Source of the DNA: Henricia sp. BOLD:AAB3569
Lineage: Eukaryota > Echinodermata > Asteroidea > Spinulosida > Echinasteridae
Length of the DNA stretch: 64,000 nt
Assembly (NCBI GenBank): GCA_037783545.1
Contig: JBBELK010000822.1
Span: forward strand, 806,001 to 870,000
Reading direction: 5' to 3'
The notes beneath the pieces are model-generated. The model searched no databases. It saw only the letters and a list, made by a program, of their open reading frames with translations, and had not been told where the DNA came from. Positions 43,914-54,002 of the stretch are shown in pieces; the first letter of the stretch is position 1; each line of letters starts with the position of its first letter. The position numbers were made by a program, and so were the translations under genes.

Positions 43914-45548
43914 CTGAAACAAAAGGGATTAAACAAGATTATTCCCTTTATTAACTTTCTCTCTCCTCCTGTGTCATGATGACAAAGGGATTATTCCCCA
44001 TTGCATCAGCTTCATCTGCATCCTCGTAATCTGAAACAAAAGGGATTAAACAAGATTATTCCCTTTATTAACTTTCTCTCTCCTCCTGTGTCATGATGAC
44101 AAAGGGATTATCCCCCATTGCATCAGCTTCATCTGCATCCTCGTAATCTGAAACAAAAGGGATTAAACAAGATTATTCCCTTTATTAACTTTCTCTCTCC
44201 TCCTGTGTCATGATGACAAAGGGATTATTCCCCATTGCATCAGCTTCATCTGCATCCTCGTAATCTGAAACAAAAGGGATTAAACAAGATTATTCCCTTT
44301 ATTAACTTTCTCTCTCCTCCTGTGTCATGATGACAAAGGGATTATCCCCCATTGCATCAGCTTCATCTGCATCCTTGTAATCTGAAACAAAAGGGATTAA
44401 ACAAGATTATTCCCTTTATTAACTTTCTCTCTCCTCCTGTGTCATGATGGCAAAGGGATTATCCCCATTGCATCAGCTTCATCTGCATCCTCGTAATCTG
44501 AAACAAAAGGGATTAAACAAGATTATTCCCTTTATTAACTTTCTCTCTCCTCCTGTGTCATGATGGCAAAGGGATTATCCCCATTGCATCAGCTTCATCT
44601 GCATCCTCGTAATCTGAAACAAAAGGGATTAAACAAGATTATTCCCTTTATTAACTTTCTCCCCTCTCCTGTGTCAAGATGGCAAAGGGATTATCCCCAT
44701 TGCAGCTTCATCTGCATCCTCGTAATCTGAAACAAAAGGGATTAAACAAGATTATTTCCTTTATTAACTCTCTCCCCCCTCCTGTGTCAAGATGGCAAAG
44801 GGATTATCCCCCATTGCATCAGCTTCATCTGCATCCTCGTAATCTGAAACAAAAGGGATTAAACAAGATTATTTCCTTTATTAACTCTCTCCCCCCTCCT
44901 GTGTCAAGATGGCAAAGGGATTATCCCCCATTGCATCAGCTTCATCTGCATCCTTGTAATCTGAAACAAAAGGGATTAAACAAGATTATTCCCTTTATTA
45001 ACTTTCTCTCTCCTCCTGCGTCATGATGGCAAAGGGATTATTCCCCATTGCATCAGCTTCATCTGCATCCTCGTAATCTGATACAAAAGGGATTAAACAA
45101 GATTATTCCCTTTATTAACTTTCTCTCTCCTCCTGTGTCATGATGACAAAGGGATTATCCCCCATTGCATCAGCTTCATCTGCATCCTCGTAATCTGAAA
45201 CAAAAGGGATTAAACAAGATTATTCCCTTTATTAACTTTCTCTCTCCTCCTGTGTCATGATGGCAAAGGGATTATCCCCCATTGCATCAGCTTCATCTGC
45301 ATCCTCGTAATCTGATACAAAAGGGATTAAACAAGATTATTTCCTTTATTAACTCTCTCCCCCCTCCTGTGTCATGATGGCAAAGGGATTATCCCCCATT
45401 GCATCAGCTTCATCTGCATCCTCGTAATCTGAAATGAAAGGGATTAAACAAGATTATTTCCTTTATTAACTTTCTCTCTCCTCCTGGGTCATGATGACAA
45501 AGGGATTATCCCCATTGCATCAACTTCATCTGCATCCTCGTAATCTGA
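43914..45548 (-). repeat. 117-bp tandem array derived from SLC4A1AP exon 4 and its acceptor
   Basis: Fourteen head-to-tail copies with period 117 bp (the marker TCCTCGTAAT or TCCTTGTAAT at 44021, 44138, 44255 and on to 45535; the true exon is at 43904, exactly one period before the first copy). Each unit is 41 bp of intron ending in TTTGTTTCAG plus the first 76 bp of exon 4, so each carries a complete 3' splice site. In the repeats the exon part runs into TTAATAAAGG, giving an in-frame stop, and lacks the donor of the true exon. Four units have a one-base deletion in the run of C. Not CRISPR: no unique spacers. Confidence 0.95.
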
Positions 45549-45661
45549 AACAAAATGTTCAACAAGGAGTGCGATTGAATAAAACAAGTTTTAGGTGTGT
45601 ATGTTAAGCAGCAACATACATTCAAAAATCACATACCCACAGAGGTGATTGATACAATGTA

Positions 45662-46229
45662 TACTGAAACGCAAAAGAAACTTACCCCCTTTTTAATCCT
45701 TTAAATAGCAACAATAACACTGCGTGTAGTAATGTGTGAACTTTTTTGTGGACAATAGTGTCCTACTTTCAGACCAAACGGTGTCTGAAGGTCACTTGAA
45801 CCTTCAATGGTCACTTCATGGCACAGCTGTTTTGACTGTCAGTGATTATCCAAGGGGTATGGGATGATTGTAATGAGCTGCACGTGATGTCTTGATGTTG
45901 GCTTTAAAAAGGCCAGTGCAAAATGGGCATTTCAAGCAACATGCCACGATTGTCGGGGGATCAAAGACTGGTAGGCAGTATGCGCCGACGATGCACTGCC
46001 TGTATCCAAATCAATGGTGGCCACACACTATATTGAAAGGGGACTGACATTGCACCCTCTTCTGTTCTTTTCTGTAGAACAAACTGATGAGATGGTGTAT
46101 CTTGGTCAAAAACTTGACATGTCATCAATAAAATGCCAATGTTTCAATTAGCAATAGTTGCAGGTTTGTTTTATTTTGAACTGTTACAATTTCATTACAC
46201 TTTAAACAAGTTTCTTTTGCGTTTCAGTA
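45662..46229. mobile_element. mariner-like MITE (TA duplication)
   Basis: TACTGAAACGCAAAAGAAAC with CTT at the left is perfectly inverted at the right (AAGTTTCTTTTGCGTTTCAG, TA). TA on both outer sides (45660-45661, 46230-46231). 568 bp; no intact transposase, only a non-coding interior. Confidence 0.88.
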
Positions 46230-46539
46230 TATAACAAAAACAATGTATCAACCATCTCTTTGAAAAAATATTGCTGAAAAACTTTCATATGTTTCAGTCA
46301 ACATGTGGGAAATTAAATTTCAAGAAAGGTCATCTCAAGGACTTGTGATCTATAATGTCAATTTCAAGGTCATACCAAAGGCACCTTATGGTGGCCTTGT
46401 GACGGACTTCACAACATTGACACAAGCCCATGTCAACTGTCCCTTAACTTCTGTTCATGACATTGGAAACTAATAAAATCAATATCATATCGACACATTG
46501 TTTGAATAGATTTTCAGATTAGCTTAAACTGAACTTTGA

Positions 46540-47060
46540 CAGCAGCACCGTAGGACTCGAGTATCAAATCCAGACTCAAGTCCCAATGCATAGTTCCGAC
46601 CTGTCAATCAACCGAACCCGCCGACCAATCACAACAGAGCTAGCAGATGTCACCAACATAGGTCAAAGTGCACTGTACGCTCACAACAACATGATCACGC
46701 GATGTTCTGCCGGCCCCATACAATTTGTACAGTGTTGTATGCGACGATCCGGGTGAATTTTTGGTTTCAAGGACGGTCGTTTCGTTGTTCAAAGGTACGA
46801 AAGCTATATTTCGTGATGATATGATATCCCTGTATTACTGGCCCTTTACTCGGTGTGTTCTAAGATAACTGTTGACCCTGAAACATGAATACCTTTGAGT
46901 TTTCTTCAATGAATCTGTGCTTTCCGTTGAAAGTCCCATTGCTTTGTGCGTTGTGTGTCGCCATTTTTGACAATAGTGTGTGAGCCATAGCAACAATGTC
47001 CAAGGGGGCGGGGTTAACTGGGCAAAATCGAAACTATGCATTGTTAAGGACTCGGCCACT
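46540..47060. mobile_element. Diverged foldback element
   Basis: CCAATGCATAGTTCCGACCT and ACCGAACCCGCC (46590-46622) have approximate inverses GGCGGGGTTAACTGGGC and TCGAAACTATGCATTG (47006-47043). Borders unsure. Confidence 0.45.
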
Positions 47061-47422
47061 TAGGACTTGGGCTAGTGTAGTAAGAACTCAGAAATTTGAA
47101 CTGAGACCATCCGAGTCTTAGTGGAGAAAAAAACAAAAACGCATTTGCAATAAAATACATTTTACAAAAAGTATATTATTATGAACACTGGAAGTTATTT
47201 CAAGCAACTTTTATGAATAACGAAGTGTAATGAAATTTTGAGAAGAATCATTTTAACAGCTTGAAATGATCTTGAGCACTCGAAATATAAACTCCTCAAA
47301 CAAGTTCGGAAAGTCAAGTTTGACTGACGATTTCTCTCTTGTTGCAAAATAATTTTCCTTGAATTTTATATCATTGGAAAGCCCTGTTATTCCTCTTTAC
47401 GATGATGTGTCATTTGTTATGA

Positions 47423-48240
47423 TTAAAGGAACCCACCGGCTTTGTTGGGCTATTTTGGGCTCGAAATAGACCCATACATTATTCTGAAGCGCCTTCGAGA
47501 GTAAATTATATATATCTTGAAAAGACGCCGTCAAATTTGGCTGTTTTTGAGCACTTTTGAAAAATTCAAGGTCACGTGACTTTTCGGAACCAAATTCTGG
47601 TTCCGAAAAGTCACGTGGTCTTGTGAGTTAGTTGTATTTCCAGCCGTATAAAAATTTGTTACTGCAGAACTGCACCAAATTCAACTCTGATTTCCCCCCA
47701 ATATTTATAAGTAATTGACAAAAGAGAGACTATTTATACAGGTATGAAACAAAGTTAAACATAAGTATGAAAATTCGAACATAATTGTTTGTTTCGAGAG
47801 TCCAGAGAACGGGAGCGAGCGCGTGCTACGGCAGGCTACCGTGGAGTGTAGGATATTTGCCCTGCGCAGCACGGCAAATAGCCGGGCGTATTGCTCCGGT
47901 GTACGTTCGTGAAGAAAAAACATGATGCCAACTCCTCAAAAGAAAACGGAAATTCCTATTCGGTCGTCCGGGCTGTCCAGTGAAATCGTGAGCAGAAAAT
48001 TGGAGATATCCTGAGCAGGAGAAGAGCGAATTTTTGTTACAAAGTCGTGAGGCTCGCGCGTAGTTGCAACGGCTGGTAAAGCGTTTAACCCGTCTTTTGA
48101 CCGTTTTTGTTAATTTTGCACTTCTTTAGTAAATTACGGGATATTTTGATGATCTTTTTTCACAACGACCATCAAAAAAGTATTGTCAATGCTGCTACAT
48201 CACTAAATCATGTAAACAGTAGGCCGGTGTGTACCTTTAA
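47423..48240. mobile_element. TTAA-flanked element, family C, copy 2
   Basis: TTAAAGGAACCCACCGGCTT at the left; inverse AGGCCGGTGTGTACCTTTAA at the right. 818 bp. Holds the hairpin 47570-47620, whose stem sequence differs from copy 1 but still pairs. Confidence 0.8.
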
Positions 48241-48450
48241 GCAATTGGGGGATGTGCAGCACAGCTGAATACGGGGGCGGGTGTAAAGTGAAATGTCACA
48301 AAATGCATTGCCAAAAAGTGCATTGACACATTCCCATCCTCCAATAGCAAGCAAATAGGGGAATGCACTGCATGACAATAGCAGTGAATTTTGTGACATA
48401 TTTTACTTTCCACCCACCCCTGTATTCCGCTATACTGCACATCCCCCAAT
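48241..48450. repeat. Palindromic element, CAATTGGGGGATGTGCAG ends
   Basis: CAATTGGGGGATGTGCAGCA, CTGAATACGGGGGCGGGTGT and AAATGTCACAAAATGC at the left; inverse AATTTTGTGACATATTTTAC, CACCCCTGTATTCCGC and CTGCACATCCCCCAATTG at the right. Arms of about 70 bp; the middle also folds. Confidence 0.8.
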
Positions 48451-48745
48451 TGATTAATCATAACAAATGACACTTCACTGTAAAGAGGAATAACAGGGCT
48501 TTCCAATGATACCAAATTCAAGGGAAATGATTTAGTAACAAGAGAGAAATCGTCAGTCAAACTTGACTTTCAGAACTTTTTTTGAGGAGTTTAGTTCAAC
48601 TCTCAAAGAAATATTTTCCTTACGAGCTGCCAGAGATCAAAGGCACAATTATTAACACTTAAGATTGAAACAATGACTCGGGACTTGGACTGTGAGGACT
48701 CGGACTAACCGACTACAGCCTTTTTTGAGAGCCATGATTACCCAC

Positions 48746-48917
48746 CCATTCCCCAGCTGATGCCCGAATCCTTTTCCTCTTCATCCTGTTGTACTGTTTC
48801 ATCTTGCTCCTGTTTCCGTTGTTTTTGTTCCTCCATCACCGCTAGTTGCTGCTGCCTTAACTCCTTCAGTTCTGTCACGCTTAACTCGGATTCAGCCTCT
48901 TGGTCCTCAGATGGGCC
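48746..48917 (-). CDS. SLC4A1AP: SLC4A1AP coding exon 3
   Basis: 172 bp after AACTAG. It begins GPSEDQEAESELSVTELKEL, a segment very similar to the vertebrate protein right after the FHA domain, then a Gln/Glu-rich helix and SGISWGM. The donor is read as G|GTGGGT (phase 1), because only this choice keeps the frame of the next exon; a GTAATC 4 bp further would not. Confidence 0.93.
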
Positions 48918-49118
48918 CTAGTTATAAAGATAATATGCCACATAAAATGGGTAAAAAAAACCAGCAAAGTTCTTTAATTCCATATTAAATAGACACTTCA
49001 TTTTAAAAGGGTTTTTCCAGCACTTTAACAGGAAACAAAAATTAATGTGGTAAATCTACCAAGCTGCAAGTTAATTGCACTGAGCAGGTTGTGGTCAATT
49101 TGCATACTAATACTATAC

Positions 49119-49846
49119 CTGCAGGATATACAACCGTGTACTTCCGCCCAGCTTGAAAATGTGCCCCACCCTGATGTGGTAATACACCCTGCCTTCCATC
49201 TGTTGCTTGTTGAACCAGGACCCGTGCATGCTGCCGAGATCGTACAGATAGAATCCCGGGTCGTGTTCGCTGTCTCCGACGCCACGATATTGGAGAACGA
49301 GGTGATATCGCGACAGAGAAGGGTGCTCCAAAGGTACGTCGCAAGTCTCCAACCTTCCAAAGACATGGTACGATTTGTCATCGAGTTCGATTTTTGAGAC
49401 GATGCCGCCATTTTTTAAGACTTCCAAATAGTATTCGTTGCTCGGGATGCCACTCCAGGATGGCTCTTTGTAGGGTAATGGTGGAACTTTGGACAATTTC
49501 TCCGCTGGGGATTTTTCTTTCGGCCTTGTTTGTTCACTGACCGCCGACTCGCCCTCTCCGGACACGTCTTTCTTCAGATGTTTTGTTGCACTGTTTGATT
49601 TAGGTTTGGGTAATGTCGGCAATGCAAAGTCGTCCTTTGCAGGAAGTGTCAACTGAGTAGTTTTATCCTCGTCAGGATCACGAGTTCTGTCTTCATGATA
49701 ATGCTGTTTCTGATCATTTAGGGAACTCGGGCAATCAGGCGTCATTTCAGTGACTGTAGGTTCATGGCTAGTAGTTGGTTTCAGTTTCTTAGTAGTAACA
49801 GGGAGCACAGGCATCTTAAATTCAGTTGCGTCTTCTTCTTCATCAA
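49119..49846 (-). CDS. SLC4A1AP: SLC4A1AP coding exon 2 (FHA domain)
   Basis: 728 bp, from acceptor TTTCTCCAG to donor GTATAG. The first two bases complete Val; 242 codons follow. An acidic and Ser/Thr/Pro/Lys-rich linker comes first, then PLPYKEPSWSGIPS and the FHA domain: HVFGRLETCD (Gly-Arg), HPSLSRYHLVLQ (Ser-Arg-x-His), GFYLYDLGSMHGSWFN, GHIFKLGGSTRLYILQ. These are the classical FHA signature residues. The exon ends in phase 0 after Gln. Confidence 0.97.
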
Positions 49847-50590
49847 CTGGAGAAAAAAAAAGTAAAAAAACTATATTTTGTCATATTTTTGCTAGTAGTT
49901 TACGGTAATAAATAAATAAATGCTCCATAAATAAATGCTCCATATTCATTCCTCCTAAATTTCAGATTACATCAGATTTGCACGTGATTAATTGTCGTCA
50001 TTAAAAAAATATAAAATAATCGATAAATGTATTGATTTTGACTCAAAATGGCATCATCAACGTAGCCTATTCCTGATTGTAAGTAGTTTGTTTTCACTTA
50101 TTGGCTTTTATGCAGGGCCCAATTTCATGGAATTGTTTACCGTAAGCGAAAATTTTTTGTTTACTGTAGCAAAAAATCTGTGCTTATACGGTAAACGTAT
50201 TTTCATGGCATATTTTTGGCTTTGCTACCGTAAGCATGGAAATGCATGTCACTGCGCATGCGTATGCAGAAAAAAAGGATCAAAAATAAGTTGGAAATGA
50301 CCATGTCGTCTGCTACACATAATTCGTCTGCTACGTTTGAAAAATCATGTATGGACAAAATGACTCAAATAAACGTCGCTGGCGAGTGTGGATTTTATAC
50401 CGGTGAACATTTCCCGTGTACATTTTTTGTTTTGTTGCGTTGTTTTGTTTTGTTTAACATCTTTGTAAAAATATCGATGTAAGGGAAAATGAAGTGTTTT
50501 TGTTCCACTGGATGATGGATTTAGAGCAGTGTGATGCAAGCTTAGTTTTATAGTTTATATAAAAATATGAAAATTTTCATTTACGCATTA
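49847..50590. other. SLC4A1AP intron 1, 3' part
   Basis: AT-rich sequence with repeated ATAAATAAATGCTCCATA near 49910-49945. A GGGCCCAATTTCATGG end at 50115, followed by TTTACCGTAAGC repeats, marks a decayed MITE like the one at 17576. No exon seen. Confidence 0.45.
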
Positions 50591-50803
50591 GGGTCTTTCT
50601 ATAAATTAGGGGTCCAATTTTTGTAAATTCAGGACACATTCTTTAAATACTTTCCATCTCAAAGAGTGAGTACATAAAGTACAATTCATACAAAATGGTT
50701 TAAAAGCCATTTTAATGACTTTTGTACGAAAAACAACACATATCAGGTGTAATGGGGGACACCAAATGTCACACTTTTGGACCCCTAATTGATAGAAAGA
50801 CCC
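50591..50803. mobile_element. MITE family E, copy 2
   Basis: GGGTCTTTCTATAAATTAGG at the left; CCTAATTGATAGAAAGACCC at the right. 213 bp, inverse orientation to 29341-29585; the interior is nearly identical apart from one missing block. Confidence 0.87.
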
Positions 50804-52095
50804 ATTAGTATATTCTTCAAAAATGACATCTTGAATAAGTTCTTGAATATTAAATACATAATGAAATATAGAATCTATATAAAAAATGAAGTTATCTAAG
50901 ATAACTTCATTTTTTGCTTCAACGTGTGCACCTTTACTAGTCGCACATCTGCGTCGTCGGATGTTTTGAAGACCCATATTGTTTCCTTTTGGCTGTTCAT
51001 AATTTGCATAAAAGTATCTTTTGGTGAAAATGTATTACTTTCCTCACGCGCGCATATTCAAATTTTGTGGCAGGGTACGATCGCAATATGCAGCACATAA
51101 AACAGCATAGCGCCATATGCACAATATTCTTCAAGTTTGCAAGTGCTGCGCGCGTAGTTAAAATGTCTCGGAGACTGGATGAACATTTGTTTCTCTTATT
51201 CAACTCAAAGAAAATGACAGATGGTATACCAAGGCGTAGCATCATAGGCCTGTCTGATAAAAGTTGAGGTAAGATGTATGCGCACTTTCAAAAATATAAA
51301 CCGAGCAGTGACATGCATGTCATTATGGCATGTACATGTACATACATACGGTTCGGCACACACGCTGTTAGGTGCCGGTTGCTCCGGTTTGCGAACAAAT
51401 TTTAAAGCCTTTTAAAGTCATCACACTGGATTAACCTCAAACTGTTTGTCGAAATCGCACAGTATATGACCTAATGCACATCTTACATTTCCGGGTCGCC
51501 CGAAAAAGTTTCCCAATTATGCAAATTTCGTGATTGAAAACGATTTTTGCGACGTAAATGTCCGCCGTTATGTTTTCTCTTTAACGGAAAAATTCGGGTT
51601 TAAGCAAAGACATTTTGGGCTAACCCTATAAGCACAACATTTTCAGTTACGGATTCCATGAAATAGCCGACTATTTAAATTCATTGTGTCCTTTGTGCTA
51701 GCCGAAAGTCTGACAAGCATGTTTTGAACCACAATGATTGAGTAACGACTGCAGATATCCGCGTGTCATCTGCCGCGTACGCCATATGGTTCAATGTACT
51801 GTTTCATTGCGCTACTCGTAAATTCGCGATTACTCGCGATTAATACATTCTATGTTACATATGTGACATAGCTACATGTACATGCACGGGTTGAAGGAGA
51901 ATTATGGCAAACTTATGCTGTATATTTGTTCGTACCTGCCGTTCGGGCCCGTGTCGTGAGTGGATAGCGCCCTCTTTCTTCGTGTTGCGTTTAGGTATCT
52001 CAGAGTGACACGAGATCCCTGAAAAGCTCTTCGAAAATTCGGTTTTCAAGAACGTGTGTACAAATGTACGCATTACGTATTACAGTACGTATTAC
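50804..52095. other. Intron sequence with short palindromes
   Basis: Contains a perfect short palindrome at about 50886-50914 (AATGAAGTTATC, TAAGATAACTTCATT), a hAT-family fragment near 51790-51910, and ACATGT tracts at 51333. No exon recognised. Confidence 0.4.
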
Positions 52096-52104
52096 AGTCA
52101 GGGC

Positions 52105-52591
52105 TACCCCTAGAACTATGGGGGATACTTATCCCACATAGGTCATGTGGTTTTGTTCCAATATGGCAGCGCCTGAAGTTTAAGATCGGACAGAAACCTT
52201 TTTTTGCTAGCGCATTAATCCGCTGCCCAATCGCCACCAAACTCCGTCTGATAGTTCTTGAGACACTCACCTTGCGTGTGTCCACGGAATTTCAGTACTA
52301 GTTGTCCATTAAATTGTCCAGAAATTATGTTTCAAAATCAACGGGTACATGTGCGATCCATCCACATGTGCGTGTTTGGACAATTTAATGGACAAATAGT
52401 ACTGAAATTCCGTAGATACACGCAAGGTGAGTGTCTCAAGAACTATCAGACGGAGTTTGGTGGCGATTGGGCAGCGGATTATTGCGCTAGCGAGAAAAGT
52501 TTCTGTCCGATCTTAAACTTCAGGCGCCGCCATATTGGAAAAAAACCACATGACCTATGGGGGATAAGTATCCCCCATAGTTCTAGGGGTA
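52105..52591. mobile_element. Mutator-like MITE with 9-bp target duplication
   Basis: Flanked by AGTCAGGGC directly repeated (52096-52104 and 52592-52600). Arms of about 215 bp start TACCCCTAGAACTATGGGGG and are inverted at 52377-52591, with a 56-bp loop. Long TIRs plus a 9-bp duplication are the hallmark of the Mutator (MULE) superfamily. No transposase. Lies in SLC4A1AP intron 1. Confidence 0.88.
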
Positions 52592-52897
52592 AGTCAGGGC
52601 GGTATGTAGAACGTGTAGAGATTTTGATTTTATCAAAAAATTGCAATTTCCTGTGTACTTGGTTAAAGTAAAGATTCCGTTTGGAGCCACGTTTTTGAAA
52701 GTACATAGGCCTAGGCTAGCCTAGGCCTTTAAACATGTGTTAAATCATATAATTTCAATACAGCAATAAAATCAATAAAAGTACCTAAATATGGCGTCGT
52801 AGATTTTTGCTAAAGAGCTTAAAGTCACAAGTGACTCATCCTGTTCAAATGTTACTGAATGTGAACGTCAAAAAGTCACTTTTAGTCTTCTTAAAGT

Positions 52898-52990
52898 AGT
52901 ATGGGGCGAAGTGGTATGGGGTAAACATAAAACTTAATCAGTGTTAATAAAAGTGGAAACGGGCGAAGTGGAAACGGGTGAAGTGACCGA
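52898..52990. repeat. GGGCGAAGTGG words, second cluster
   Basis: GGGGCGAAGTGGTATGGGGT, then AAAAGTGGAAACGGGCGAAG and TGGAAACGGGTGAAGTGACC. Same vocabulary as 28340-28540. Confidence 0.55.
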
Positions 52991-53087
52991 CAATCGCTAA
53001 AGTTTACGCTTTTTGGTGGTTATTTGGTAATTAAGAAGAATAAGTGGCGACCACTAAACGGAAGTTTAGACCACTACTCCGATTTAC

Positions 53088-53178
53088 CATCAGTGCTGCT
53101 TTTGTCGTCATTGCTTGAAACGTTTTCAGTTTCTAAAGACGCCGTTGACGTTTCGAAGTCGTCCATGGTGGCCGCCAT
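53088..53178 (-). CDS. SLC4A1AP: SLC4A1AP coding exon 1 (start)
   Basis: ATG at 53178-53176 in strong context (AAA before, G after). A second in-frame ATG (codon 5, 53166) also has good context. 30 codons, then G before GTAAAT, phase 1. The split codon joins the next exon as Val and leads into an acidic DEEEDATEF run. Low similarity is normal for this end, so the assignment rests on position, phase and start context. A short out-of-frame ATG lies 7 nt upstream. The sequence around the start, AAAATGGCGGC, also fits a YY1-type initiator. Confidence 0.82.
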
Positions 53179-53190
53179 TTTGCATGTCTT
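53166..53190 (-). promoter_or_regulatory. SLC4A1AP: SLC4A1AP start region: uATG and YY1-like motif
   Basis: AAAATGGCGGCC spans the start codon and fits the AANATGGCGGC form of YY1-type elements found at start sites of TATA-less genes. An ATG at 53185, 7 nt upstream and out of frame, opens a 19-codon frame that overlaps the real start. Both are sequence readings; function is inferred. Confidence 0.45.
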
Positions 53191-53234
53191 GTTCAGAGAG
53201 GGCGCCCTTTCATCAGTACAGACCATGGATATCT

Positions 53235-53571
53235 GGGCCCTTTTCCAAATCTCGACTCCGTCTTCAGGCTCCAGGCTCCGGCTTCATGTGTTTTAAAGCG
53301 CTAGCAGACGAGTTTTGTCGGCGGCAAAGTTTAGCAAACCTGCAAAAGTTCACAAAGTTTTTGTTGCTGTTACGTGATTTTCCAGTTCATGACGTCACGA
53401 AACCGGCCGAAGTCACCTCTTTAGTTGACTTCGTTTTAGAGCTCATTTGGGCCAAAACGAAGCCTCAAAATGAAGCCTGAAGCCGAGCCGAAGTTTGGTA
53501 TGCGGCTTCAAGATGGCGGAATGGAGACGGAGCCGGAGCCGGAGACGAGGCCGAGATTTGGAAAAAGGCCC
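53235..53571. mobile_element. GC-rich MITE upstream of SLC4A1AP
   Basis: GGGCCCTTTTCCAAATCTCG, ACTCCG at the left; inverse CCGAGATTTGGAAAAAGGCC at the right. The subterminal parts hold GGCTCC and GGAGCC runs and GAAGCC repeats. It begins about 57 bp upstream of the SLC4A1AP start codon, so it lies in its 5'UTR or core promoter. Confidence 0.75.
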
Positions 53572-53637
53572 TATATTTCCGGTCTTTGTACATCCTCTTG
53601 CAACAGTGCCCCTTTAACGCACTCCTTAACTCCTGCG

Positions 53638-53905
53638 TACAGTAGAAAATGACACTTCGTTTGTTATTATGACTCAACTGGTTCCATGCAGAGATATCAC
53701 TTTTTTGATTTTTAAGATGGCGTCGGCGGCCATCTTGGATTTAGAGGTCAAGATGGCCCCTAACGCCATAAATATACCATTCTAGCAGATTTGTGATGCT
53801 GGAATTAGTAGAAAATGACACCTCATTTGTTATTATGACTCAGCTGGTTCCAGAGATATCACTTTTTTGATTTTCAAGATGGCGTCGGCGGCCATTTTGA
53901 AAAAC
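53638..53905. repeat. Direct duplication with YY1-like cores
   Basis: AGTAGAAAATGACAC, TTGTTATTATGACTCA, GGTTCC, AGAGATATCACTTTTTTGAT and AAGATGGCGTCGGCGGCCAT occur twice, about 168 bp apart (from 53641 and 53809). The core GCGGCCATNTTG resembles YY1 sites. Confidence 0.75.
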
Positions 53906-54002
53906 GTGCTATAAAAAAGTTAGCCTTCTCTTCTGGAAGGTGTATGGGAGCTTTTTTGTCTTAAAATTGGTCCTTTTCATCAAATCCATCAAGAAAAAGG
54001 TA

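Larger units (their letters stand above)
47286..48594. mobile_element. Element with about 138-bp arms containing two other elements
   Basis: The left arm (47286-47422) holds AAAGTCAAGTTTGACTGACG, ATCATTGGAAAGCCCTGTTA and CATTTGTTATGATTAA. The right arm (48452-48594) is its inverse. Between the arms sit a family C element and then a palindrome (48241-48450). Confidence 0.75.
20481..53178 (-). other. SLC4A1AP: SLC4A1AP (kanadaptin) gene, complete
   Basis: Fourteen coding exons on the - strand join in consistent phase to an 806-codon frame, close to the roughly 800-residue vertebrate protein. Kanadaptin is a mainly nuclear protein first described as a partner of the kidney anion exchanger; it combines an FHA (phosphothreonine-binding) domain with a double-stranded-RNA-binding motif and is conserved across animals. 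Seen here: acidic N-terminus; FHA (about residues 190-272); GPSEDQEAESELSVTELKEL helix; dsRBM (about 375-440); basic RKRKAKNW; acidic DSDEDTFLDRTG; helical KKRLQRMKKAG; a second coiled segment (about 500-590); acidic low-complexity region; C-terminal GDGRTRLNAKFGY. Introns fill about 30 kb with repeats. The cellular role is known only broadly, and nothing here adds to it. Confidence 0.96.

Noticed and set aside
44679..45026. 115-codon + strand frame over the tandem array.
   Set aside because: Antisense reading of three 117-bp units; it repeats with the array and breaks at indels.
43914..45548. Array resembling CRISPR at first glance.
   Set aside because: The units are contiguous 117-bp copies with no unique spacers, in a eukaryotic intron and derived from the adjacent exon.
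49992..50300. 102-codon + strand frame.
   Set aside because: AT-rich and Phe/Lys-rich translation in SLC4A1AP intron 1 over a decayed MITE; no support.
51146..51267. + strand frame MSRRLDEHLFLLFN followed by GAG|GTAAGA.
   Set aside because: Looks like a first exon with a good donor, but no partner exon was found downstream on the + strand and it lies within SLC4A1AP intron 1.
53024..53480. + strand frames of 90 and 121 codons.
   Set aside because: They are antisense to SLC4A1AP exon 1 and the adjacent MITE.
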